Position numbers and translations under genes: made by a program. Source: JABFSM01 sp963762545 (GTDB lineage: Bacteria; Gemmatimonadota; Gemmatimonadetes; Gemmatimonadales; GWC2-71-9). Taken from it: DNA of 64,000 nucleotides. The DNA lies in NCBI GenBank assembly GCA_963762545.1, contig CAVXLC010000002.1, forward strand, positions 1,116,001 to 1,180,000, given 5' to 3'. Below are positions 51,370-59,503 of the stretch, one piece after another. The notes under the pieces are model-generated. The model saw nothing but the letters and a program-made list of their open reading frames with translations. It made no database searches and was not told where the DNA came from. Every line of letters begins with the position of its first letter. Positions within the stretch are counted from its first letter, which is position 1.

Positions 51370-52418
51370 GGCGAGGGATCTCTCGAGCCTGGAGACCGAT
51401 GAAGGATACTCTGGCCGGGACTGCCAAGATGGGCCAGGAACGCCAGGGTTCCGGCCACGGCGTTGGAGAGATAATAGCAGAGATGCAGGGGGACCGCAGC
51501 GATGGCGAATCCCACCCCTTCCTGCCGGGCGAACCAGCCATAGAGCGCTGCGTTCGAAGCCGCCACCCCAAGCAGGAGCCCGAGGGCAAGCCAGGCGGGC
51601 CGCAGATCGCGAAGCACCGCGGCGGCGGCCAGGGCGGCGAGGGCCAGACCGGCCGCCGTGACCCGCAGCCGCTCCCCCGGGCTCACGTTCAGCGTGGCCC
51701 GAGTGTGTCCGCGTCGTTCGAGCAACAGCCGCATCCACGGAATGGCCCGGTCCCGGAAGTCGGTCAGCATCATCCGGCCCAGCGCCCACCCCTTAAGGTG
51801 AGTTCCTTGAATGGCCGGATCGAGGATGATCACCGCACCGTGATCGCGTAAGCGGTAGCCGAACTCGATATCCTCGATCTGCGGCCGGGGGTATCGGCCG
51901 GGGTCGAAACCACCAAGCGCATGAAAGATATCGGCTCGCACCCCGCCGAGTCCCCCCCAGAATGTCTCGGCCGGTCCGGCCCCGCGGAGATGCACGTACC
52001 GATGGAGCAGATTGCGGTAGCGCGATACCAGGCCCGGTGCCGCGGGGGTGGCGTCGTAGGTTCCGAAGATGGCGGAGGCACCCGGGTGGGCGCTTACGCT
52101 CTCCCGGAAGCGGAGCAGCACGTCGGGGTGAACCCGGACGTCGGCATCCACGAAGAGCAGCCATTCTCCCCGGGCCACGCTTGCCCCGGCATTGCGCGCG
52201 CCGGCGGGACCGGCGGCGGGAGCGCCGAGGCGAACAACCCGGTCGGCGAAAGGCGCGGCGAGCTCCGCGGTGCCGTCGTCGCTGCCATCATCCACGAGGA
52301 TCAGCTCCCACTCGACACCGGGGGAGGCGCAGGCGCGGATCGCGCGGAGCGTGTCCGGCAGCAGGGATGCCGCCTGGTAGGCCGGTACGATGACCGAAAG
52401 CGCGGGACGCTGCGTCAC
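51366..52418 (-). CDS. Glycosyltransferase family 2
   Basis: 350 residues from the GTG at 52418 (VTQRPALSVIVPAYQAASLL), overlapping the deacetylase stop. The GT-A fold shows ELILVDDGSDDGTAE, the metal-binding DxD-type LLFVDADVRVHPD and the catalytic-site RPQIEDIEFGYRLRDHG (ED in place of the common ED/QXXRW region). One or two TM helices near 270-325 anchor the C-terminus. It probably adds a sugar to a lipid-linked or polysaccharide acceptor in the cytosol. Confidence 0.85.
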   Translation of the reverse strand: MTQRPALSVIVPAYQAASLLPDTLRAIRACASPGVEWELILVDDGSDDGTAELAAPFADRVVRLGAPAAGPAGARNAGASVARGEWLLFVDADVRVHPDVLLRFRESVSAHPGASAIFGTYDATPAAPGLVSRYRNLLHRYVHLRGAGPAETFWGGLGGVRADIFHALGGFDPGRYPRPQIEDIEFGYRLRDHGAVIILDPAIQGTHLKGWALGRMMLTDFRDRAIPWMRLLLERRGHTRATLNVSPGERLRVTAAGLALAALAAAAVLRDLRPAWLALGLLLGVAASNAALYGWFARQEGVGFAIAAVPLHLCYYLSNAVAGTLAFLAHLGSPGQSILHRSPGSRDPSP

Positions 52419-53149
52419 GGGAGAATCACCGCTCGCGCCGCGCGCAACAGGCGACGGGCTTCGAGGACCGCCCGGAAGCCGCGGCTGCCCCACCCTCGGT
52501 GGCGAACCCAGGACCGGAGGTACCAGGCGTCGATTCGGGGAAGCAGCATCGGATTCTCCGATTCGCCGACGGGCCGGAGATCCGTCGTGCAGGCCAGATC
52601 GTATGTGGCGGCGGTCCGGGCAGCCACGCGGGGGTTCACCGCGCCGTAGGGATAGGCGAACCACCGCGGTCGAGCGCCCAGGGCCGCCGCCACATCATCG
52701 GCCGCCCCCTCCAATTCCTCGTCCAACTGCTGGTCGCTGCACCCGGGGAGCCGGTGGTGGTGACGCGAGTGGGAGCCGATCGTCCAACCGCGCGACGCAA
52801 GGAGACCCAGTTCTTCCCAACCGAGCAGCGCCAGGTCCGGCACCCCGGGTCGAGATCTCGTCTCCCAGCGATTGTCCTTCCCGACCCGCTTCGAGACCAC
52901 GAAGACCGTTGCGGTCATCCCATGTGCCGCGAGGATCGGCGCGGCCTGCGTGGCCAGGTTGGCGATCCCGTCGTCGAAGGTCAGGGATATGGCCCTGGCG
53001 TGTTGCGGCAGAGTCGGCAGCTCACCCAGCGGAACCACCCGCACTCCCTCGGCAACCAGCCACTCGATCTGCCGCCGAAACGACGCCGGGGGCACCGAGA
53101 TGGCCGAGCCCGAATCGTCGATGGAGTGAAAGGTCAGGATGCCTCTCAT
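52415..53149 (-). CDS. Polysaccharide deacetylase (NodB/CE4)
   Basis: 244 residues. The NodB homology domain includes ILTFHSIDD at the start, the catalytic base and metal ligand in SLTFDDGIANL (Asp 59-60), the metal His pair in IGSHSRHHHRLPG, and FAYPYGAVNPRV. CE4 enzymes remove N- or O-acetyl groups from glycans. No signal peptide is seen, so the substrate may be a cytosolic lipid-linked sugar. The stop overlaps the GT2 gene. Confidence 0.88.
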   Translation of the reverse strand: MRGILTFHSIDDSGSAISVPPASFRRQIEWLVAEGVRVVPLGELPTLPQHARAISLTFDDGIANLATQAAPILAAHGMTATVFVVSKRVGKDNRWETRSRPGVPDLALLGWEELGLLASRGWTIGSHSRHHHRLPGCSDQQLDEELEGAADDVAAALGARPRWFAYPYGAVNPRVAARTAATYDLACTTDLRPVGESENPMLLPRIDAWYLRSWVRHRGWGSRGFRAVLEARRLLRAARAVILP

Positions 53150-53156
53150 CGCCGGT

Positions 53157-54395
53157 TCATCGGACCGGTCGGGACCGGTTCCGTGCCTCGACAGCGGCCG
53201 CGTCTACGAGCGCCAAGAACTGCGGCACGACCACCGACTCCGTCCAACGTTCGCGGACCGACTTCATGGCATTGGCCGCCAGGCGGGCGCGGTGCGAGGG
53301 GTCCTTCAAGAGTCGGTCCAGCAGCCCGGCAAGCTCTTCCGGAGTGGAGAATGTCTCGCCCGCCCCTGAAGTGGCCACGAATTCAGCTGCCGGGCCGATC
53401 CTCCGCGCGACGACGGGAGTCCCTGCGCTCAGCGCCTCGATCAGGACCCGGGCGAACGCTTCGTAGCCCACCGATGGGACCAGCACCGCGACCGCGTGCC
53501 GGAAATAGCGAGGCAGTTGCTCGGGGGCGATCTGGCCGAGGAATCGGACGTTCGTCATGCCGGCGGCGAGCCGCCTGAGGTGGGCCCCGTGATCGCCCTC
53601 GCCGGCGATCAGAAAATCGGCGCCCGTTAAGCGCCGCCAGATCGGCAATAGGTCGTCCAACCCCTTGATTCGTTCGAGCCGGCCGGCGAAGAAGAAATAC
53701 GGCTGCTCCTGCGGCCGTCCCGCCAGGTCACTCCCCAGAGCAGTATCCGGGACAAAATTTGGCAGGACCACCATCTCCCGCTCCAGCCCGAACTCCCGGT
53801 GTTTTTCCCGGCTGAACTCGCTCAACGCCACCACGAGGTCAATCCGGCGGAGCGCACGGTTGATGGCCCCGGTATACCGCCAGAGTTGCGGAGGTCTTCG
53901 ATACGCGAGGACGCAACGGAGGCACTCACGCTGGTCACAACGCTCCCGCCGATGCCGCCAGAGTACGTGGGTCGGGCAGACCAGCCAGTGTTCGCGCGCC
54001 ATATACACCGTCACCGCATCCTCTGCCCAGGTAAGGATCCCGGGACCTCCGATCAGGGACGGGTTGTGGTAGGTGACGACGTCGAAGCGGCCGGAACGAA
54101 AGAGTTCGCGGAGCCGGCGGCTGTGGAGCACCGGCCGGCCGAACTGATGCACCAGCAGCGGCGAGAGTGCCCCCCAGCGGCTCTTGAGCCTGAGCACCCG
54201 CACTCCCTGATCATCATCCTCCTCTCGGAGGGGTGGGAGGGGCCCACTGTGGAGCGCCCCGTAGGCGTCCACATCGTGCACCACGGTGACGTCGTGCCCG
54301 CGCCGGACCAGTGCCCGCGAGAGCTGTTGGACGCTGATCGCGTCCCCCCCGAACGAGAATGGAGGATAGAAGGTGGTCACCATCAGGAAGCGCAC
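53157..54395 (-). CDS. Glycosyltransferase family 4 (group 1)
   Basis: 412 residues from a GTG at 54395. The N-terminal domain begins VRFLMVTTFYPPFSFGGDAISV, which is typical of GT4. The C-terminal donor-binding domain has PYFFFAGRLERIKGLDDLLP, GEGDHGAHLRRLA and the E-x7-E type ALVPSVGYEAFARVLIEALSAGTPVVA. A Cys-rich segment CPTHVLWRHRRERCDQRECLRC lies at about 140-162 and may bind metal. It abuts the oxidoreductase gene end to end. Confidence 0.87.
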   Translation of the reverse strand: MRFLMVTTFYPPFSFGGDAISVQQLSRALVRRGHDVTVVHDVDAYGALHSGPLPPLREEDDDQGVRVLRLKSRWGALSPLLVHQFGRPVLHSRRLRELFRSGRFDVVTYHNPSLIGGPGILTWAEDAVTVYMAREHWLVCPTHVLWRHRRERCDQRECLRCVLAYRRPPQLWRYTGAINRALRRIDLVVALSEFSREKHREFGLEREMVVLPNFVPDTALGSDLAGRPQEQPYFFFAGRLERIKGLDDLLPIWRRLTGADFLIAGEGDHGAHLRRLAAGMTNVRFLGQIAPEQLPRYFRHAVAVLVPSVGYEAFARVLIEALSAGTPVVARRIGPAAEFVATSGAGETFSTPEELAGLLDRLLKDPSHRARLAANAMKSVRERWTESVVVPQFLALVDAAAVEARNRSRPVR

Positions 54396-55853
54396 CTACT
54401 CAGCAGCCTCCGCCGGGACCGGCCGGGTGGACGGTCGGCGCTGCTCTTCGTGATACTCGTAGTCGGTGTTCACGGACCAGAGGTCGTATGCTGCGCCCTG
54501 CATGTTCCAGACGGCCATCATCGCCGTCAGCATGGAGTGGTCCTGGTTGTTGTACTTGTGCATCCCGTTGCGGCCGACGGTATGGAGATTGTCGATCGGG
54601 TCAAGCCAGGCCCGCAGCGCATCGAGATGGCGGCGATAGGCTCCGTCATAGATCGGATAGGCTTTGGGCATCCGGATGACCGTGCCGTCGCGCACCAGCC
54701 CCGCCGGGGCCAGACCAAGCTGCTCGAGTTCCCGGGAGGCCAACGCGATCAAGTCGGCATCGTGGGCCTCCCAGAGCCCGTCTCCCTCGAAGCAGAAGTA
54801 CTCAAACCCGAGACAGGTCTTTCCCGCCTCCGGCACCATCGCCCGGCTCCAGTTGTTGAAATTCTGGATCCGGCCGACCTTCACCCCCGGGGTGTGCACG
54901 TAGATCCAGTTGTCCGGGAAGAGGTTGTCCCGGTCGAGAATCAGCGCCACCACGAGAAAGTCACGGTAGCGGAGTCCGGACGCGGCGGCGGCCACCGGCG
55001 CGGGAGCGGGAGGATCGAGCGCCCGAATCAGCCCGCGGAGATCGGTCGTCGAAATTACGTGATCCGCGACGAAGCGGCGCTCACCCTCTGGAGTCTCCGC
55101 CCTGACGGCGACGATACGGTTCCCAACACTTTCGACCGATTTGACGAAATGCTGGAGGAGGACGCGGTTGCCCATCGCCTGAATCCGGTCGCTGCACGCC
55201 TCCCACATCTGGCCGGGCCCGAGCCGGGGATACCGGAATTCGTGGATCAGCGACTTGATCGCCGAGGGGCGGCGGTTGAGGGAGGCGGCATTGAGAATCG
55301 CCCGTTCCAGCGAGAGCCCCTGGATCCGCTGGGCCGCCCACTCCGCCCGGATCTCGGAGCAGGGAATTCCCCAGACCTTTTCCGTATAGGTCTTGAAGAA
55401 GATCTCGTAGAGCCGGCGCCCGAAACGGTTGGTCACCCACTGCTCGAAGTTCTCCTCCACCGCCGACGGGTAGAGCCGGGCATGGAGGTAGCTCAGCACG
55501 ATCCGGATCGCATTCCAGATTCCGAGTCCCCGGAGCGCGTTGGCGGCCTTCAGGGGGTAGTCGAAGTACCGGCCCCGGTAGTGAATCCGGGAGAGCCTGG
55601 GGACGGTAATGAACTCGGGGCCGAGCATCTCCTCCCAGAGCTGGGCAACCGGCTCGATCTTGGTGAAGAACCGGTGACCGCCGATGTCGAATCGGAATCC
55701 CCGATACTGTGCGGTGCGCGAGATCCCCCCGACGATCGTATCCGCCTCGAGCACGGTGACCCTGCATCCTGCTTTGGACAGGAGATAGGCCGCGGTGAGA
55801 CCCGCCGGGCCCGCGCCGATGACGACGGCGTGGTCCCCTGGCTCAAGGGGCAT
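54396..55853 (-). CDS. FAD-dependent amine-oxidase/UDP-galactopyranose-mutase-like protein
   Basis: 485 residues from the ATG at 55853, preceded by GGAGG. The frame is open to 56120 but the upstream part is not protein-like. An FAD-binding Rossmann start HAVVIGAGPAGLTAAYLLSKAG, the following GGISRTAQYRGFRFDIGGHRFFT, and a C-terminal DPIDNLHTVGRNGMHKYNNQDHSM fit COG1232-type oxidoreductases, which are common in sugar clusters and often annotated as UDP-galactopyranose mutase-like. The true reaction is unknown. It is next to GT4, GT2 and deacetylase genes in the same orientation. Confidence 0.78.
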   Translation of the reverse strand: MPLEPGDHAVVIGAGPAGLTAAYLLSKAGCRVTVLEADTIVGGISRTAQYRGFRFDIGGHRFFTKIEPVAQLWEEMLGPEFITVPRLSRIHYRGRYFDYPLKAANALRGLGIWNAIRIVLSYLHARLYPSAVEENFEQWVTNRFGRRLYEIFFKTYTEKVWGIPCSEIRAEWAAQRIQGLSLERAILNAASLNRRPSAIKSLIHEFRYPRLGPGQMWEACSDRIQAMGNRVLLQHFVKSVESVGNRIVAVRAETPEGERRFVADHVISTTDLRGLIRALDPPAPAPVAAAASGLRYRDFLVVALILDRDNLFPDNWIYVHTPGVKVGRIQNFNNWSRAMVPEAGKTCLGFEYFCFEGDGLWEAHDADLIALASRELEQLGLAPAGLVRDGTVIRMPKAYPIYDGAYRRHLDALRAWLDPIDNLHTVGRNGMHKYNNQDHSMLTAMMAVWNMQGAAYDLWSVNTDYEYHEEQRRPSTRPVPAEAAE

Positions 55854-56254
55854 GATCCTCCGGCGCTGTCCGGCGGCAGGATCCAATTGCTCGCTCCCAA
55901 AGGCACTTCGTTGAGTGACCGCAACAACTCTTGGCGTGGGGCCCGTTTCACCCACATTGGGGGCATCCCGTCCGGGACCGCGCGCGCACAAACCCCGTTG
56001 AGATGCGAGGCAAACCATTGAATAACAAGCAGATAGGAAAATGGCGTCTCGGCGCATCTCCGCCCCCCAGCCCGCCCGTCTCCGAACGTCAGGGGTTTGA
56101 GGAGAGGGGGCAGTTTCCATGCCCCTTCAGGACGCCAATGTCGCGTGGCAGGCAGCGGGATGCGGCTGAGGCAGCCACGCCTCCTGTGAGACTGCCAGCA
56201 CATGGGAGGCTCTCGCGGCGAACCAGGACGAATCACTGGCCCACGCAAGGGTGC
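55854..56254. other. 401-base intergenic region upstream of the FAD gene
   Basis: No gene recognised. An AT-richer patch (about 56017-56042) is the likeliest promoter area for the leftward operon, but no box is convincing. GGGGCA (56107-56112) and TGCCCC (56120-56125) form a 6-bp hairpin with a 7-base loop that could end leftward transcription from the hydrolase gene; no T-run is present. Confidence 0.5.
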
Positions 56255-57292
56255 TCAGTTCCGGCGCTTCGCTAACCCTCGCTCATACAGGAATGCCGCG
56301 ATATGCTCGGCGATCCACCGGTTCATTGCTGGGGAGTAGTGACCGCCGGGGCGAAACAGACTCTGCAACGTGTCGGACTGGAGCTTCAGCGTTTCCGTGG
56401 ACAGGTCAAAGACCTGGATGCCCCTTTCCTTCGCGCGTTTGATAACGCCGGGAAACCGGGCGTTGCTTCCGATGCGGCCATTCGTCGCCAACGCGATAGC
56501 GATGAATTGGCCTCCCCGGTTTCTGGTGAGACTGTCCAAACGAGCTAACAGAGCGACGCTGACATTGTCGCCATCGTGGTGGATCCGCTCAATAGTGGGA
56601 AGGCCTTGCCACCATCGGGGGGCGATTCGACGGAGGACGAGATTGGCGAGATCACTGTACCCCAGAACACGACGCAAGGATTGAAGACGGCGCGGAGCCG
56701 GCCTTTCGGGAACCGGGACGTTGCGCAGACTGAGTAGACCATTCGCAAGCTCGAAATAGGGCTTCCAGCCTCGGCCGTATGGGTAATAGGAGAATTCCGT
56801 CCGATTGATGTCGTCCGAAATAAAAGACAGGATCACGACATCCGGTCGATATTCATCCAGAAGCGGTTCGGCCCGAAGAACCGCCTGGTCGATTCCATAG
56901 GCGCCGACACCGGCGTTGAGCACGCGCGTGTCCAGGGCCGCTTCCAGATGTGCCGCCCACGTCTCGCTGTCATCCACCTCGTCTCCAAAGGTGAACGAGT
57001 CGCCGACCGCGAGAATCGGCCGGCTGGTAGTCGAGATTGATCTGCCGTTGCTCCGCAGGCCGAATGCGTCGACATCGGAGGTCCAATCACCACCGAATCG
57101 ACCGGGGCGTGGAATCCAGCCGAGACGGGGATGGTATTCCAGGCGTCCAACTCGATTCAGGGGCTCAGCCGTCAAGGACGCAAACTGGAGCACTGTTCCA
57201 TGATGGATTCGAAGCGCCAACTCCAACCCCAGCATGGCCAGGCACACACTCATGGCCGCCAGAACGATGCTGTGTACTGTGGACTTCCTCAT
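56255..57292 (-). CDS. Membrane-anchored SGNH/GDSL-like hydrolase
   Basis: 345 residues with an N-terminal TM or signal anchor (IVLAAMSVCLAMLGLELALRI). Block I is PILAVGDSFTFGDEVDDSETW, giving the nucleophile Ser, and VLNAGVGAYGIDQAVLR and VVILSFISDDINR follow as the other SGNH blocks. The last block reads RPGGHYSPAMNRWIAEHI: a His is present but the Asp usually 3 residues before it is not. Such proteins often modify surface glycans (O-acetyl groups). Base composition appears lower in GC than the mqn operon beside it. Confidence 0.75.
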   Translation of the reverse strand: MRKSTVHSIVLAAMSVCLAMLGLELALRIHHGTVLQFASLTAEPLNRVGRLEYHPRLGWIPRPGRFGGDWTSDVDAFGLRSNGRSISTTSRPILAVGDSFTFGDEVDDSETWAAHLEAALDTRVLNAGVGAYGIDQAVLRAEPLLDEYRPDVVILSFISDDINRTEFSYYPYGRGWKPYFELANGLLSLRNVPVPERPAPRRLQSLRRVLGYSDLANLVLRRIAPRWWQGLPTIERIHHDGDNVSVALLARLDSLTRNRGGQFIAIALATNGRIGSNARFPGVIKRAKERGIQVFDLSTETLKLQSDTLQSLFRPGGHYSPAMNRWIAEHIAAFLYERGLAKRRN

Positions 57293-57356
57293 CGCATCCT
57301 TCGGTCGGGTCCTCTGAGATTCAGCAGCGCCCTGTTCGGCAGGCGAGATCGAGATT

Positions 57357-57411
57357 TCAATCTAGCGCCGCCTCCGTCGTTTGTTCCGCTGACGCAGACC
57401 CGCTAGATTGA
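57357..57411. repeat. 11-bp inverted repeat between divergent genes
   Basis: TCAATCTAGCG (57357-57367) and CGCTAGATTGA (57401-57411) are perfect reverse complements separated by 33 bases. Each arm contains a TAGATTGA -7/-10-like box facing outward, one toward mqnE and one toward the hydrolase gene. Confidence 0.65.
57381..57411 (+). promoter_or_regulatory. mqnE operon promoter (TTGTTC-N17-TAGATT)
   Basis: TTGTTC at 57381-57386 and TAGATT at 57404-57409, 17 bases apart; equally TTG-N20-TAGATTGA. The predicted leader to the mqnE ATG is about 32 bases and contains the ribosome-binding site. Confidence 0.55.
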
Positions 57412-57447
57412 TCGGCAAGGCAAGTGCCCATCGCCCTTGGAGATAGG

Positions 57448-58641
57448 ATGCCGATCCAGCCCGATCCCTCCCGCTTTCGCGACCCGACGCTCCGGCCAAT
57501 TGCCGAGAAAGTTGTGGCCGGCCAGCGACTGTCGCCCGAGGATGGCGTGGCCCTCTTCGACACCGATGACATCCTGAGCCTGGGCGAACTGGCGGCCTTC
57601 GCCAACGAGCGCCGCAACGGCGACCGGGTCTTCTTCTCCGCCAATCAGCACATCAACCCCACCAACGTCTGCATCCTCCGGAACACCTGCACCTTCTGCT
57701 CGTTCGCCCGGATGCCGAAGGAGGAGGGGGCCTACACCCGGTCCCTGGAGGAGGTGTACCACGAGGCCGAGCAGGCGCGGGGCGGTCCCACCCGGGAGTT
57801 TCACATCGTCGGTGGACTACATCCCAAGCTCAGGCTCTCGTACTACACCGACATGATCCGGGGGCTGAAGGAGCGCCATCCCGATGTCCACATCAAGGCG
57901 CTCACCGCGGTCGAGATCGCCCACCTGGCGAGGATCGAGAGGACCTCCGAGCGAGAGGTGCTGATCGCGCTCAAGGAGTCGGGGCTGACCAGCATGCCCG
58001 GCGGTGGCGCCGAGGTCTTCAGCACGGCGGTGCGGGCGAGTATTGCCGAGCGGAAGCTGACCGGCGAGGAGTGGATCCGGGTGCACCGCACCGCCCATCA
58101 GCTGGGGATACCCACCAACTGCACGATGCTCTACGGCCACGTCGAAAGCGCGGCGGACCGGGTGGAACACCTCGGCATGCTGCGCTCGCTGCAGGATGAG
58201 ACCGGCGGGTTCCTGACCTACATCCCGCTGGCCTATCACACCGAGAACAACGAATTGGGGGAGGAGCTCGGCCGGGTCGGCTCCGCCACGACCGGGTACG
58301 AGGACCTCAAGAACATCGCGGTCGCCCGGCTCTACCTGGACAACATTCCGCACGTCAAGACCCACTGGCCCATGGTGACGCCCTTCATGTCGCAGGTGGT
58401 GCTCGAGTTCGGGTGTGACGATGTCGAGGGGACCGTGGTCTACGAGCGGATCTATCACCAGGCCGGGGCCACCACCGCCATGCACATGCCCTACAGCGAG
58501 CTGGTCAAATTGATCCGGGGGGCGGGCAAACGCCCGGTCGAGCGCGACAGCCTCTATCAGCCGATCCGGGAGTCGTTCCTTGATGTGGTGGATCTGCCCG
58601 CGGGTATGGGCGCGGCCGCGCCCAGCGTCCACGCCGCGTGA
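57448..58641 (+). CDS. mqnE: Aminofutalosine synthase (radical SAM)
   Basis: 397 residues from the ATG at 57448, with GGAG 5 bases upstream. MqnE joins the enolpyruvyl group of the MqnA product to SAM-derived adenosine, in the futalosine route to menaquinone. Landmarks are FFSANQHINPTNVC, CSFARMPKEEGAY, FHIVGGLHPKLRLSYYTDM and MPGGGAEVFS. The cluster ligands are Cys 75, 81 and 84, that is C-x5-C-x2-C, instead of the usual C-x3-C-x2-C; the sequence at 57670-57700 supports this directly. It overlaps mqnA by GTGA. Confidence 0.9.
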   Translation: MPIQPDPSRFRDPTLRPIAEKVVAGQRLSPEDGVALFDTDDILSLGELAAFANERRNGDRVFFSANQHINPTNVCILRNTCTFCSFARMPKEEGAYTRSLEEVYHEAEQARGGPTREFHIVGGLHPKLRLSYYTDMIRGLKERHPDVHIKALTAVEIAHLARIERTSEREVLIALKESGLTSMPGGGAEVFSTAVRASIAERKLTGEEWIRVHRTAHQLGIPTNCTMLYGHVESAADRVEHLGMLRSLQDETGGFLTYIPLAYHTENNELGEELGRVGSATTGYEDLKNIAVARLYLDNIPHVKTHWPMVTPFMSQVVLEFGCDDVEGTVVYERIYHQAGATTAMHMPYSELVKLIRGAGKRPVERDSLYQPIRESFLDVVDLPAGMGAAAPSVHAA

Positions 58642-59468
58642 GCGCCATGCGCCTGGGCCGGATTCCCTGGATCAACTGCTACCCGATCTACGCCGCGGTG
58701 GACCGGGGCATCGTGCCCCTGTCGGCCGAGCTGATCAGCGGCACCGCGGCGGACCTCAACGACCTGCTGGCCGCGGGGGAGCTGGACGTGTCGGTGGTGT
58801 CGGCGGTGGAATATGCCCGCAACGCGGCGGCGTACCACCTGCTGCCCGACCTCGCGATCACCTGCGACGGTCCGGTGCACAGCGTGATGCTGTTCAGCAA
58901 GCGGCCGGTGCACGAGCTGGACGGCGCGACGGTGCTCCGGACCTCGTCCTCCCGGACCTCGGTGCTGCTGCTCGAGCTGCTCGCGAAGCACCGATGGCGG
59001 GTCCGGCCCAAGTTCGCGACGGTGCGCGCGGAATCGAGCGACCTCGACGCCCTGCGCGGGTTCCCCCACGAAGCGGTGCTGGTCATCGGCGACGCGGCCC
59101 TCATGCTGGCCGCGGATGCCCGCTATCCCTATGTGGCCGACCTGGGCAGCGCCTGGAAGGACTGGACCGGCCTCCCGTTCGTCTTCGCGGTCTGGGCCGC
59201 CCGGCGCGAGGCCGATCGTCGCGAGGTCCAGGGCATCCACCGGGCGCTGCTCGCCAGCCGGGCCTGGGGCCTCGAACACCTCGACGAGCTGGCCGATCTG
59301 GCGTCCGGCAGCACCGGGATCACCCGCGAGGTCTGCCGCGCCTACCTGGCGGACCTGGACTACGCCCTCAGCTACCGCCACCTGGCCGGGCTGACCGATT
59401 TCTTCCGCCGGCTGGCCCAGGACGGGCTGGTGCCGGACGGAAGCCTGAGCTTCATCACGGCGGCGTAG
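58638..59468 (+). CDS. mqnA: Chorismate dehydratase
   Basis: 276 residues from a GTG overlapping the mqnE stop; an ATG three codons later (58647) is an alternative. MqnA has a periplasmic-binding-protein-like fold and dehydrates chorismate to 3-enolpyruvylbenzoate. Family pieces are LGRIPWINCYPIYAAVD, DLNDLLAAGELDVSVVSAVEYAR, LRTSSSRTSVLLLELLAKH and DWTGLPFVFAVWAARRE. It supplies the substrate of MqnE. Confidence 0.9.
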   Translation: MSAMRLGRIPWINCYPIYAAVDRGIVPLSAELISGTAADLNDLLAAGELDVSVVSAVEYARNAAAYHLLPDLAITCDGPVHSVMLFSKRPVHELDGATVLRTSSSRTSVLLLELLAKHRWRVRPKFATVRAESSDLDALRGFPHEAVLVIGDAALMLAADARYPYVADLGSAWKDWTGLPFVFAVWAARREADRREVQGIHRALLASRAWGLEHLDELADLASGSTGITREVCRAYLADLDYALSYRHLAGLTDFFRRLAQDGLVPDGSLSFITAA

Positions 59469-59473
59469 AAGAG

Positions 59474-59501
59474 GGATCCAGGATTGAGGATCGAGGATTG
59501 A
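59474..59501 (+). repeat. Four tandem 7-bp repeats before mqnC
   Basis: GGATCCA, GGATTGA, GGATCGA and GGATTGA follow each other without gaps, ending 2 bases before the mqnC ATG. The likely ribosome-binding site (GAGG, 59493-59496) lies inside the array. Confidence 0.75.
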
Positions 59502-59503
59502 GC

